DNA from: Vicinamibacteria bacterium
GTDB lineage: Bacteria; Acidobacteriota; Vicinamibacteria; Fen-336
DNA length: 38,198 nt
Reading direction: 5' to 3'
Assembly: GCA_035570235.1 (NCBI GenBank)
Contig: DATMML010000101.1
Coordinates: 1-38,198 of the forward strand
The notes beneath the pieces were generated by a model. It saw nothing but the letters and a program-made list of their open reading frames with translations. It did not search any database and was not told the DNA's origin. Shown here one piece after another: positions 15,201 through 24,500 of the stretch; position 1 is the first letter of the stretch; each line of letters starts with the position of its first letter. The position numbers were made by a program, and so were the translations under genes.

Positions 15201-18200
15201 TCGGGACACCACTGCTCAATCCGGGCACCGGCACCTATACCTCTCCGCAGACCCTGACCATGACAGCGGGGACGGGAACGACGATCCGATATACGACGGA
15301 CGGGTCGACGCCGACGGCTGGGTCGACGGCCTACTCGCCGTCACCGCCGCTTTCCCTCTTGCAGACGACGACGATCAACGCGGCCGCGTTCCAGACGAAC
15401 TACGCGACCAGCCCAGTCGCGACCTCGACCTACACCCTCCAGGTGGCAACGCCGACCTTCAGCCTGGCCGCGGGCAGTTATGCCGCTGGTACGACTGTGA
15501 CGGTCAGCTGCTCAACGCCTGGCGTTACGATCACCTACACCACCAATGGCGTCGACCCGACACTGAACAACACTCCAATAGCCTCCGGCGGGACTCTGGT
15601 CCTCGGGAACTTCACCCTTAAGGCCAAGGCGTGGGGCACCAGCACGCTTCCGAGCGTGGTTCAGAGCGCGGCCTATACCGTGACCGGCCAGTGGGTGCCC
15701 GGGGCTTTGTCGGCAGGACGGACCTTATCGCTCCTATTGAGGACCGACGGCACCGTTTGGTGGTGGGGAAACAACTCGCTCTCGCCGGTGCAGGTCCCGG
15801 TTCTCGCGGGCGTGATTGCCGTCTCCGCAGGGAACACCCACTCTCTCGCCCTGGAGAGCGACGGCAGTGTTTGGGCGTGGGGGGCCAACGAAAGCGGACA
15901 GCTCGGGGATGGCACAACAACCAACAACAACACGCCCAGAAGGGTCCCTGGGCTCACCATGGGATTTGTGGCCATCTCAGCGGGTTACTCCTTCAGCTTG
16001 GCCGCCAAGAGCGATGGGACCGTGTTCGCCTGGGGACTGAACCAGTCCTACCAACTAGGTGACGGCACGACAACTCAAAGGAACTCTCCCATCTCCTGGG
16101 GGCCGTCGGGCGTCATCACCGGCTTGGCCGCAGGGCAAAGCCATTCTTTGGCGGTGAAGGCGGACGGGACGGTCTGGGCTTGGGGCGACAACACGCATGG
16201 CCAGCTGGGGGACGGGACGACGACACAACGGCCCACCGCCGTTCAGGTCATTGGCCTCACGGGAGCAGTGGGGGTGGGGACGAGGACATCTTCGTCTGTC
16301 GCTCTTCTGAGCGATGGCAGCGTCTTTGGTTGGGGGGACGACTCCCTCGGCCAGCTCGGGGACGGCGCGCAGATCGATCCCAGGATCGCGCCTGTGCAAA
16401 CCGTCGGGATCATTGCGAAGGCAAATGGCGTTGGGTACGACCACGCTGCGGCCGTGCAGACCGACGGGTCCGTGTGGACGTGGGGCCTCAATACGTTGGG
16501 CCAGCTCGGAACCGGGGCGACACCCAGCTTCAGCAGTGTGCCCATCTCCGTCCCCGGACTTTCCGGGGCCGCGGCGATCACGGCCGGAAACTACCATGTC
16601 GTCGCCCTGACCTCCGACGGCACGGTATGGGCGTGGGGAGACAACGACAACGGACAGCTGGGAGACGGCACGACCGTGATGCGGCTCTCCCCCGTGAAGG
16701 TCACCGAGACTGGATTTGCCTGGAAGGTGGGTACACCGACTCTGGACGTCGCTTCGGGCACATACACCTCGAGTCCGGTCGTGAAGGTCTCCTGCTCGAC
16801 TTCAGGGGCGACCATCTACTACACGACGAACGGGAACGACCCCACCACAGGCGATGCCATGGTGGCTTCGGGCGGGACGGTCACGGTCAGTCAGAGCCTC
16901 ACGCTGAAGGCAAAGGCCTTCATGACCAGTCTCTCCCCGAGCAACGTTGCGGCCTCGTTCTATGTACTGCAGGTCATGGCCCCCGTTATGACCCCTGGGG
17001 GTGGGAGTTACCCGGCGACTCAGGGTGTGAACATCACATCGACCACGGGCGCGACCATCCGCTATTCGACAGACGGGACTGATCCCACGAACGGGAACAC
17101 ATACACGGGGCAGATTGCGGTCAATACGAGCGAGACTTTGAAGGCGAAGGCCACCTTGACCGGCTGGACGGATAGCACGATCACGGCGGCGACGTACGTC
17201 CTCAACCTCGGGACGCTGGCGGCACCCACGATGACCCCCACCGCGGGGACCTCCATCACGTCTCAGGCGGTCACGATGTCGGCTCCCGGCGCCACCACCA
17301 TCACCTACACGACCGATGGGTCAACGCCCACGGGCTCATCCTCGGTTTACACCAATCCGATCACCCTCACCGCCACGACTACGCTCAATGCCGTCGCGTT
17401 CAAGCCCCCCGATTGGACGCCGAGCCCGGTCACCAGCAACGTCTATACCATCCAGGCCGCGGCACCGGTGATCAACCCTGGTGGTGGGAGCTACGCGGCC
17501 GGACAGGGGATCACGATTTCGACGACGACGCCGGGAGCGACGATCTACTACACCACTAACGGCAACAACCCTACGACGAGCGACGGCACGCTCGCTTCGG
17601 GTGTCAGCCTCGTTCTCGAGGCGGGCTTCACCTTGAAGGCGGCAGCCTTCAAGACGGGATTGACAGCAAGCGCCGTCGCCACTGCTGTCTTCACCGTAGC
17701 CGGCCAGCTTACGGGGAGAGTCGTAGCTGCGGGTGACAACCACTCGTTCGCGGTGACGACGAACGGAACCCTCTGGGACTGGGGTTATAACGCCTCGGGC
17801 CAGCTCGGCACCACGAACCCGAGCACGATCCCCGGGCAGGTGACGACCCCGTCGGCCGTCTTGGCCGTCGCGGGCGGCACGTGGCATAGCCTGATGCTTG
17901 ACACGAGCGGGAACCTCTGGGCCACCGGGGCCAACGGCAGCGGCCAGCTGGGTACGGACTACCCCAACCAGCACGCGACCCCGGTCCAGGTAATGAGCTC
18001 AGTCACAGCGATAGCAGCAGGGCCGAACTTCAGCCTCGCTGTGACGAGCAACGGGAACGTGTATGCGTGGGGGGACAACCACCATGGCCAGCTGGGTACG
18101 GACTACCCCAACCAGCACGCGACTCCCGTCCAGGTAAGTGGCCTCGTGAACGTCGTCGCGGTCGCGGCGGGGCAGTATCACTCCCTCGCTATGACGAGCA

Positions 18201-21200
18201 ACGGGAGCGTGTATGCGTGGGGGGACAACACCTACGGCCAGCTGGGGGATGGCACGACGACGCAGAGGACCGCGCCGGTACTGGTACAAGCAACGGGGAC
18301 AATTTCGGGGAACAACCTCACTGGAGTGAAGGCAATCGCGGCCGGGTACTGGCACAGCATGGCTTTAAAAACGGACGGGACGATCTGGGGCTGGGGATAC
18401 AACGGCTACGGCCAGCTGGGGGACGGGACGACGGCGGCGCAGCGTCTCAACCCGGCGCAAGCGACTGGCCTCACGGGTTACCTTGCGATCGCCTCCGAGT
18501 CAGGTGCTCAGCACAGCCTCGCCGTGGGGCCAGACGGGACGGTGTGGGCCTGGGGATACGACTACTACGGACAGCTCGGCAACGGCGGAGCAGACGCCAA
18601 CGCGCACCCGACGCCGACCCAGGTCTCCGGCCTCGAGGGAGTGGTCGGGGTCGGCGCCGGCGCTGGTCACAGCCTTGCCGTGACGAACGATGGGAGTGTC
18701 TGGTCGTGGGGATACAACGGCTACGGCCAGCTGGGTGACGGGACGACGTCGCCGAGGACCGTTCCAGTTCGGGTGAGCCAGTCGAGCTTCAACTGGCAGG
18801 TCGGCACACCTTACTTCGACCAATCCACCGGCACCTATACAAGGAACCTGAGCGTGAAGGTTACGTGCGACACGCCGGGAGCGACGATCAACTACACGAC
18901 GAACGGCAACAACCCCACTACGGGTGATCAGACGGTAGCCTCCGGCGGGACCGTTTCCGTCAACCAGGGCCTCACGCTCAAAGCGTTCGCCTGGAAGAAC
19001 TTGATGGCCACGAGCGCAGTCGCCACAGCCACCTACACGATGTCTATCTCTTCTGTCACGGCCACCCCCGGTTCGGGATCCTACTACGCGCCGCCACCGC
19101 AGGGGGTTAGCCTCGCGACGGCCCCGCTCGCCCAAGGGGCCTCCATTTACTACACGACCAATGGCATGACTCCGTCGAACTCCTCGACGCCCTATACCGG
19201 GCCGATTCAAATCACCGGCACGATGACCCTTGCGGCCATTGCCTACGAGACGGGTTGGACGACAAGCGGCGCCTTCTTTATCCTTTACAGCTTCCAGGTG
19301 GCGACTCCGACCTTCATTCCGGCCGGAGGGAGCTTCACGTCGCCCCAGACGGTCACGGTCTCCTCGATTAGTCCGGGCGCCACCATCCGCTACACGACGG
19401 ATGGCAGCGAGCCGACCCTGGAAAGCCCGACCGTCGGCCCCGCGGGCACGGTCACCATCAGTGGAACGGCGACTCTGAAAGCCAAAGGCTGGGAGAACGG
19501 TTGGACACCGAGCGCCACGGGCATCACCGACTTCATGATGGTTTCCGGGACCGCGGTGGCTCCGATCATGAATCCCCCCGCCGGGCCCTACACCACGACC
19601 CAGAGCGTGATCCTGACCACGTCAACGACCGGAGCGGCCATCCGCTACACCCTCGACGGCACGGATCCGACACTCACGTCCAGGCTTTTCACCACGCCCG
19701 TGCCCATCACGGGCACCACCACCCTCAAGGCCAAGACGTTCCGGCCGGACTACCAGCCGAGTCCGACGGCCACCGCCATCTACACGCTCGGACTGGCGAC
19801 GGTGGCGACACCCGTGTTCAGTCCGCCTGGCGGGTTCTATCCGGCCGGACAGACCGTGACGATCACCTGCGCCACGTCGGGCGCCACGATCCATTACACG
19901 ACCACCGGAGTCGACCCCACAACGGGTGATCCGACGATCGCGTCTGGGGGCACCGTCGCGGTCACCTCATCCATGTCGCTCAAGGCGAAAGCATGGGGCA
20001 CTCCTCCTGCGAGCGCCGTGCAGCGGGGCGACTACGTCCTGACCGGAGCAGTCGCGGCGGGCTTCTCACATTCTTTGGCGCTGAAGTCGGACGGTACGAT
20101 CTGGGCCTGGGGAGACAACACCTACGGAGAGCTCGGCACGAACGATGCCCCCACGCAGCACTCGACCCCCTTCCAAGTGAGCCAAGCGACCGGCCTCACG
20201 GCGGCGGTGGCCATCTCCAGCGGCACGAACTTCAGTCTGGCGGTCAAGTCGGGGGGGACTGCCTGGGCGTGGGGATACAACTTCAACGGGCAGCTGGGTG
20301 ATAACACGACGACACAGAGGAACGCTCCGGTGCAGGTGAGCGGCCTCGCGAACGTCGTCGCGGTCGCTGCGGGCTACAACCACGGCCTGGCCCTAACGGG
20401 CAGCGGAACTGTATGGGCGTGGGGAAACAACTCCAGCTACCAGCTGGGTGACGGGACGACGACACAGAGGAACGCTCCCGTCCAGGTGGGTCAGGCCCCG
20501 AGCAACTGGCTCACGGGTGTCGTGGCTGTCGCGGCCGGGGATACCTTCAGTGTTGCGGTCAAGAGCGACGGAAGCGTGTGGACTTGGGGAACTGGCGGGT
20601 CCACAGGTTCGCTGGGGGCGGGAACGACAACTGTGAGCCCCTTGCCCATTCCGGCCAGCGGGCTCACGGGTGCCGTGGCCGTGTCGGCACGAGCTGCCAA
20701 CGCGGTCGCACTCAAGACGGACGGGATGCCGACGGGAACAGTGTGGGCTTGGGGGTCCAACAGCTACGGCACGATAGGAGACGGTGGTACGACGAGCGCC
20801 CCCGTCCCCGTGAAGGGATTGACGGCGGCGATTGCGATCGCCCAGGGAGGGCTCCACACCCACGCTCTCAGGAGCGACGGCACGGGATCGGACACGATCT
20901 GGGCCTGGGGATCGAACTCTTTAGGCCAGATCGGGGACGACGCCATGGCGCCGAACCAGTATTCGCCCATCGGAATCAACCTCCTCAGCAACGTCGTGGC
21001 GATCTCGGCGGGAACGAGTCACTCCTTGGCGATCACGCGGGACGGGAACGTCTGGGCATGGGGGAATGGCGGCTCTGGCCAGCTCGGCAATGGCGTCCCA
21101 GGGAATTCCCCGATTCCCATCCTCGTAGGCGGTCTTAGCCTCGCGAACAACTCCTGGCTCCTGGCGGACCCGGACCACGACGGGCTGACGACGGGACAGG

Positions 21201-21520
21201 AGCTCGAGATCGGAACCGATCCTCTCAACCCCGACACCAACGGAGACGGGATCCCGGACGGGCTGGAGGTTCGGATGGGCCTGAGCCCCACCAACATGGA
21301 CATGGACGGCGACGGCCTCTTGAACCCGGTCGAGCTCGCCATCGGGACGAACCCCTTCAACCCCGACACGGACGGGGACGGGGTGCTGGACGGCCAGGAC
21401 TGCTTCCCTCTCGATCCCACCCGGTGGCAATGCCCCGTCCCGAACCCCACAGATCACACTGCTCCCGTCATCACCCTGACGTACCCAACAAACGCGACGC
21501 TCATCAGCCATAACCCGTAA
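12269..21520 (+). CDS. Giant secreted RCC1 propeller / CHB_HEX protein (3,083 aa)
   Basis: ATG at 12269 is chosen for the upstream GGGAGAAG and because the protein then starts with a signal peptide (MKKLWFAPIILAMVFGSSGE, cleavage near VHAA). Domains in order: RCC1 block 1 (residues 22-372), one CHB_HEX_C-like module (to 460), block 2 (to 810), four CHB_HEX (to 1139), block 3 (to 1482), four (to 1812), block 4 (to 2174), five (to 2590), block 5 (to 2965), and four thrombospondin-3-like calcium loops (DxDxDG; to about 3050). It ends with a short tail that looks like a cut-off Ig-like domain. Each RCC1 block has seven repeats (SDGTVWAWG-x-N-x-x-GQLGDG). CHB_HEX units carry Y-Y-T-T-D-G-x-x-P-T. 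Probably a surface or extracellular binding protein; no catalytic motif seen. It precedes the RHS gene by 27 bp. Confidence 0.92.
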   Translation: MKKLWFAPIILAMVFGSSGEVHAATAAAGYFHTVVLKSDGTVWTWGYNGQGQLGDGTTTTRLLPVQVSALSGVTVTSVAAGAYHTLALTSGGTVWAWGYNGQGQLGNGNTNSQSSPVQVTGLSAVSAIASGDLHSIALKSSGAVSTWGYNGLGQLGDGTTTSRSSATTVTGITAIAIGGGGEHTLVVLSGGAMKAWGQNANGQLGDGALTASEVNPVSVSTVTSMSSTAGGTAFSLARKSDGTVWAWGLNASGQLGDGTLTQRPAPVQLTGITSVSVIAPGSAHSISLKNDGTVWTWGVNANGQLGDGTTNSKSGPAQLTGLPSIGAIGAGAAHSVAVGTDGSVWSWGYNAFGQLGDGTVTDRWTPVKVAEAGFVWKVGTPIFTPGPGVYFANQSVQLLSATSGATIRYTTDGTDPGTSATATLYTNSPISVTLPMTLRAIARMTGLPDSNIATGIYNKVSVTTAAAGFLHTVVLSSAGTVWAWGYNGQGQLGDGTTTTRVLPVQVSALSGVVSVAAGAYHTLALKSDGTVWAWGYNASGQLGNGNTNSQSAPVQVTGLTSVSAIASGYLHSIALKSDGTVWAWGDNTDGELGDGTTTSRSTPEHVTGIAPVNAIGAGAYQTFFILAGSGNMEACGFNGNGELGIGSQTQQTSPVPVSVVSGMAGVAGGVFHTLAVKGDGSVWTWGWNGYGELGDGTIDQNLSPIGVASLTQIASASGGEFHSLALSSTGAVWAWGDNLNGQLGDGTLTERALPIPVPGLPSVSAVAAGAIHSVAVGTDGSVWAWGDNSAGELGDGTVSAHASPTKIAEPGFAWKVGTPIFNVAPGTYNVTQNVSIVNATPGSAIYYTTDGSIPTTSSFHYTMAVNIPVSETLNAKAFLGTSSSNLASTLYTLKVGFPTFTPGTGTYTSAPNVTLGSSSPGFSLYYTTDGTTPTLGSMRYSSPLNIGTTTTLKAVGFITGWTQSDVGSATYTMNFGTLGTPLLNPGTGTYTSPQTLTMTAGTGTTIRYTTDGSTPTAGSTAYSPSPPLSLLQTTTINAAAFQTNYATSPVATSTYTLQVATPTFSLAAGSYAAGTTVTVSCSTPGVTITYTTNGVDPTLNNTPIASGGTLVLGNFTLKAKAWGTSTLPSVVQSAAYTVTGQWVPGALSAGRTLSLLLRTDGTVWWWGNNSLSPVQVPVLAGVIAVSAGNTHSLALESDGSVWAWGANESGQLGDGTTTNNNTPRRVPGLTMGFVAISAGYSFSLAAKSDGTVFAWGLNQSYQLGDGTTTQRNSPISWGPSGVITGLAAGQSHSLAVKADGTVWAWGDNTHGQLGDGTTTQRPTAVQVIGLTGAVGVGTRTSSSVALLSDGSVFGWGDDSLGQLGDGAQIDPRIAPVQTVGIIAKANGVGYDHAAAVQTDGSVWTWGLNTLGQLGTGATPSFSSVPISVPGLSGAAAITAGNYHVVALTSDGTVWAWGDNDNGQLGDGTTVMRLSPVKVTETGFAWKVGTPTLDVASGTYTSSPVVKVSCSTSGATIYYTTNGNDPTTGDAMVASGGTVTVSQSLTLKAKAFMTSLSPSNVAASFYVLQVMAPVMTPGGGSYPATQGVNITSTTGATIRYSTDGTDPTNGNTYTGQIAVNTSETLKAKATLTGWTDSTITAATYVLNLGTLAAPTMTPTAGTSITSQAVTMSAPGATTITYTTDGSTPTGSSSVYTNPITLTATTTLNAVAFKPPDWTPSPVTSNVYTIQAAAPVINPGGGSYAAGQGITISTTTPGATIYYTTNGNNPTTSDGTLASGVSLVLEAGFTLKAAAFKTGLTASAVATAVFTVAGQLTGRVVAAGDNHSFAVTTNGTLWDWGYNASGQLGTTNPSTIPGQVTTPSAVLAVAGGTWHSLMLDTSGNLWATGANGSGQLGTDYPNQHATPVQVMSSVTAIAAGPNFSLAVTSNGNVYAWGDNHHGQLGTDYPNQHATPVQVSGLVNVVAVAAGQYHSLAMTSNGSVYAWGDNTYGQLGDGTTTQRTAPVLVQATGTISGNNLTGVKAIAAGYWHSMALKTDGTIWGWGYNGYGQLGDGTTAAQRLNPAQATGLTGYLAIASESGAQHSLAVGPDGTVWAWGYDYYGQLGNGGADANAHPTPTQVSGLEGVVGVGAGAGHSLAVTNDGSVWSWGYNGYGQLGDGTTSPRTVPVRVSQSSFNWQVGTPYFDQSTGTYTRNLSVKVTCDTPGATINYTTNGNNPTTGDQTVASGGTVSVNQGLTLKAFAWKNLMATSAVATATYTMSISSVTATPGSGSYYAPPPQGVSLATAPLAQGASIYYTTNGMTPSNSSTPYTGPIQITGTMTLAAIAYETGWTTSGAFFILYSFQVATPTFIPAGGSFTSPQTVTVSSISPGATIRYTTDGSEPTLESPTVGPAGTVTISGTATLKAKGWENGWTPSATGITDFMMVSGTAVAPIMNPPAGPYTTTQSVILTTSTTGAAIRYTLDGTDPTLTSRLFTTPVPITGTTTLKAKTFRPDYQPSPTATAIYTLGLATVATPVFSPPGGFYPAGQTVTITCATSGATIHYTTTGVDPTTGDPTIASGGTVAVTSSMSLKAKAWGTPPASAVQRGDYVLTGAVAAGFSHSLALKSDGTIWAWGDNTYGELGTNDAPTQHSTPFQVSQATGLTAAVAISSGTNFSLAVKSGGTAWAWGYNFNGQLGDNTTTQRNAPVQVSGLANVVAVAAGYNHGLALTGSGTVWAWGNNSSYQLGDGTTTQRNAPVQVGQAPSNWLTGVVAVAAGDTFSVAVKSDGSVWTWGTGGSTGSLGAGTTTVSPLPIPASGLTGAVAVSARAANAVALKTDGMPTGTVWAWGSNSYGTIGDGGTTSAPVPVKGLTAAIAIAQGGLHTHALRSDGTGSDTIWAWGSNSLGQIGDDAMAPNQYSPIGINLLSNVVAISAGTSHSLAITRDGNVWAWGNGGSGQLGNGVPGNSPIPILVGGLSLANNSWLLADPDHDGLTTGQELEIGTDPLNPDTNGDGIPDGLEVRMGLSPTNMDMDGDGLLNPVELAIGTNPFNPDTDGDGVLDGQDCFPLDPTRWQCPVPNPTDHTAPVITLTYPTNATLISHNP
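12335..21165 (+). repeat. Five seven-repeat RCC1 blocks, with DNA-level block duplication
   Basis: Blocks lie at about 12335-13385, 13651-14700, 15686-16715, 17706-18790 and 20041-21165, each about 1.05 kb and seven repeats of about 50 codons. Blocks 1 and 2 are strikingly similar in DNA (for example CTGCCCGTCCAGGTAAGTGC versus the same sequence with few changes), pointing to recent duplication. In block 4 two neighbouring repeats share a nearly identical run near 17951 and 18096. Confidence 0.8.
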
Positions 21521-21547
21521 CGCATGGAGCCGAGGGAGAACGTACTC

Positions 21548-24500
21548 ATGAAGAGTCGAGAGCGGTCACTGTTGAAGAGGGAGAGTCGGTCTTCATGGAT
21601 GTTCCGAGCCGTAGCTCGGGCGGTCGTGCCCGGTCAGGTCCTATTATCCGTCCTGATAGCCTCGGCTTCAGCGGTCGATAAGGACCAGACTCCAGCACCG
21701 CCTAAGGTCAACCGGACGGTCCCGAAGGTCACCCCGCCCCCGGCGATGCCCGTCTTCTCCGCGCAGCCCACCGAGGAAGAGATCTTCCGAGCCCGAGTCT
21801 TCGAAGAGCCGCTCGTTCCCCTCAGGACCCGGCCCAGCCCTGAAGAGAACAAGGCTCTCTCGCAGGTGCTCATGTCCTACCTCACGCTGGGAAGGGATCA
21901 AGGGCCACCAGCCCTCGAGGCCTTTCTGGAGGCGCATCCGGTGTCGCCATGGCGGGCGTCGCTTTTGACCTCGCTCGGCCTCGTTTACCGCAGGACAGGC
22001 TACTACTCCCGAGCGCTCTTGGCTTGGGAGGAGGCGTGGGCGCTGGCGAAAGGGGAGACGGAACCCAAGGGGCAGGCGGTGGGGGACCGGGCCGCAGGCG
22101 AGCTTGCGACTCTGAACGCCCGCTTGGGGCGGGTGGAGCCTCTCGAGGCTCTCCTGGACGAGGTGAGCCACCGCAGCATGCACGGCTCGGCCGCCCAGAA
22201 AATCGCCCAGGCCAAGCAAAGCCTGACCCTCATGCAAAAAGTTCCCGCCGTTTCCTTCCGCTGCGGCCCCCTCGCCCTTAACCAGGTGCTGGCCCTCTCC
22301 CGGGCGGACCACTCTCCCGACCCCACGGTTGCGGCGTTCCCCTCGACACGCCAGGGGACGTCGCTCCTGCAACTCAAGGATCTGGCCGAGAAGGTGGGGA
22401 CGGCCGTCATGATGGCCAAACGGGAGGGGGATGCCGAGATTGTCATGCCCGCCGTGGCGCACTGGAAAGCCGGTCATTTTGCGGCTCTCATCCGAAGGGA
22501 AGGGAGCCTCTTCCTCGTGGTCGACCCCACATTCGGCGACGCGATCTGGATGAGCCGCAAGGCGCTGAACGACGAGTCGACGGGGTATTTCCTGATCGCT
22601 GCTCCGATCCCCACCGGCTGGCGGGAGGTGGGCGACGCAGAAGGGGCCAAGGTGTGGGGCAAAGGAGCCAACCCTGGACTGGGGCCATCCTATTTCGCTT
22701 CGACCAACTCGACCTCGGGGGGTAACTCTTGTAATTGCTCGGGCATGGCCACCTACCGTTTTCACACGATGCTTCAGAACCTCAACATCACGGACACTCC
22801 GGTGGGATATACGCCTCCCCTCGGCCCCTCAGTGTCGTTTGACGTTTCGTACAACAGCAAGGAGTCGTATCAGCCGCAGACCTTCACTTATTCGAACCTG
22901 GGGCCTAACTGGACCTTTACTTGGCTCTCCTACATCCAGGACGACCCTGCGAATCTCGGGGCCGACGTCACTCGTTACGTGGGTGGGGGAGGCGTTGAGT
23001 ACTCGAACGGGTATAACGCGACGACGCAGAGCTACGCGCCCGAGTACGCTAGCCACGGCATCATTGTTCTCATCTCACCTCCCAACTCTCCCATCAGCTA
23101 CCAGCGCCAGCTTCCCGACGGGTCGGTCGAGGTATATGCCCTACTCGACCCATTGCCTTTGCACCGCAAAGTCTTCATGACCAGCCGGCAAGACGCCGCC
23201 GGGAACACGCTTACTTTCACCTACGACGCCAGCTTCCGATTGGTTGCAGCCACGGACGCTATAGGCCAGGTCACGACCGTTGCCTACCAGAATGCCGCCG
23301 ATGCCCTCAAGATCACGAGCGTGACAGACCCTTTCGGACGATCGGCTCAGTTCCAGTACAATTCCTTGGGCCTGCTCACTTCCATCACCGATGTCATCGG
23401 CATCACCTCAAGCTTTAGCTACGAAGCGAACGATTTCATCTCGGCGATGACGACCCCTTACGGGACGACGCGCTTCACCCTTGGAAGCTACGCTAACGCC
23501 AATATCTTCCTTTGGATCCAGGCGACCGACCCCCTGGGGGGCACGGAGCGACTGGTCTTCATCACCGGATGGGCCCTCGGAGGGAGTAACGGTTTGCCCG
23601 CGAACGTGATTCCTGACACAGAGCCGGACTCGAACGTGCCCCCGGGTTTCGCTACCTACAACAAGGGGCTCAACGCCGCGGCGAGTGTCTTCTTCAGCAA
23701 GCGGGCCATGAGTCTATCGGGCGGGAACGACTTCACCATGGGGAAGATCACCACTTGGCTAATGGAAGGTGGTCTCGCGGCCTCCGATACGAAGCACAGC
23801 GAGGTCGCTCCCCTCGAAAACCGGGTCTGGTACCTCTATCCCGGCCAGCCACCGGTGCAGATAGCTCAAGAAGCGCAGAAGCCTTACGTCGTCATTGGAA
23901 TCGCCAACCAGCCCAGCACGGTGGCTCGGGTGCTGGACGATGGCTCGTCGCAAGCCTACCGCTATGACAACAACTCCTTGGGACACGGGACGAGAGTGAC
24001 CGATCCCCTGGGACGGACCACGTCCTATCTGTACGACACGAACGGGATAGACCTCCTCCAGGCCCGCCAGGCGAGCGGCCAAAAGTCAGAGCTGCTTCCA
24101 AGCTCCACCTATAATTCCCATCACCAGCCGCTGACCGCGACAGACATTTCCGGGCAGACGACGAACTACACCTACAATGGTCGAGGACAGGTCCTGACCA
24201 TGACCACGCCGCCACGGGCAGGGATCACAGAGAACCGAACCACGAGCTACGCATACGACGCCAACGGGTACCTGCAGACCGTCACGGGTCCAGCAGCAGG
24301 GGCAACGACGACCTATACCTACGATGGCTTCGGGCGCGTCCGCACTGTCACCAACTCGGACAATTACACGCTCACATACGACTATGATGCCCTCGATCGG
24401 ACAACCAAGGTCACCTATCCCGACGCTACGTACGAACTGACGGTATATAACTTCCTGGATGCCCAGGACCAGCGAGACCGCCTCGGGAGGTGGACCCACA

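Noticed and set aside
12269-21520. RCC1 repeats as a guanine-nucleotide exchange factor
   Set aside because: The protein has a signal peptide and CHB_HEX and calcium-binding modules, so it acts outside the cytoplasm.
21668-22765. Long minus-strand open frame (365 codons) opposite the RHS N-terminus
   Set aside because: It overlaps a strongly supported gene, is rich in Arg/Gly/His without domain patterns, and mirrors the codon bias of the plus-strand gene.
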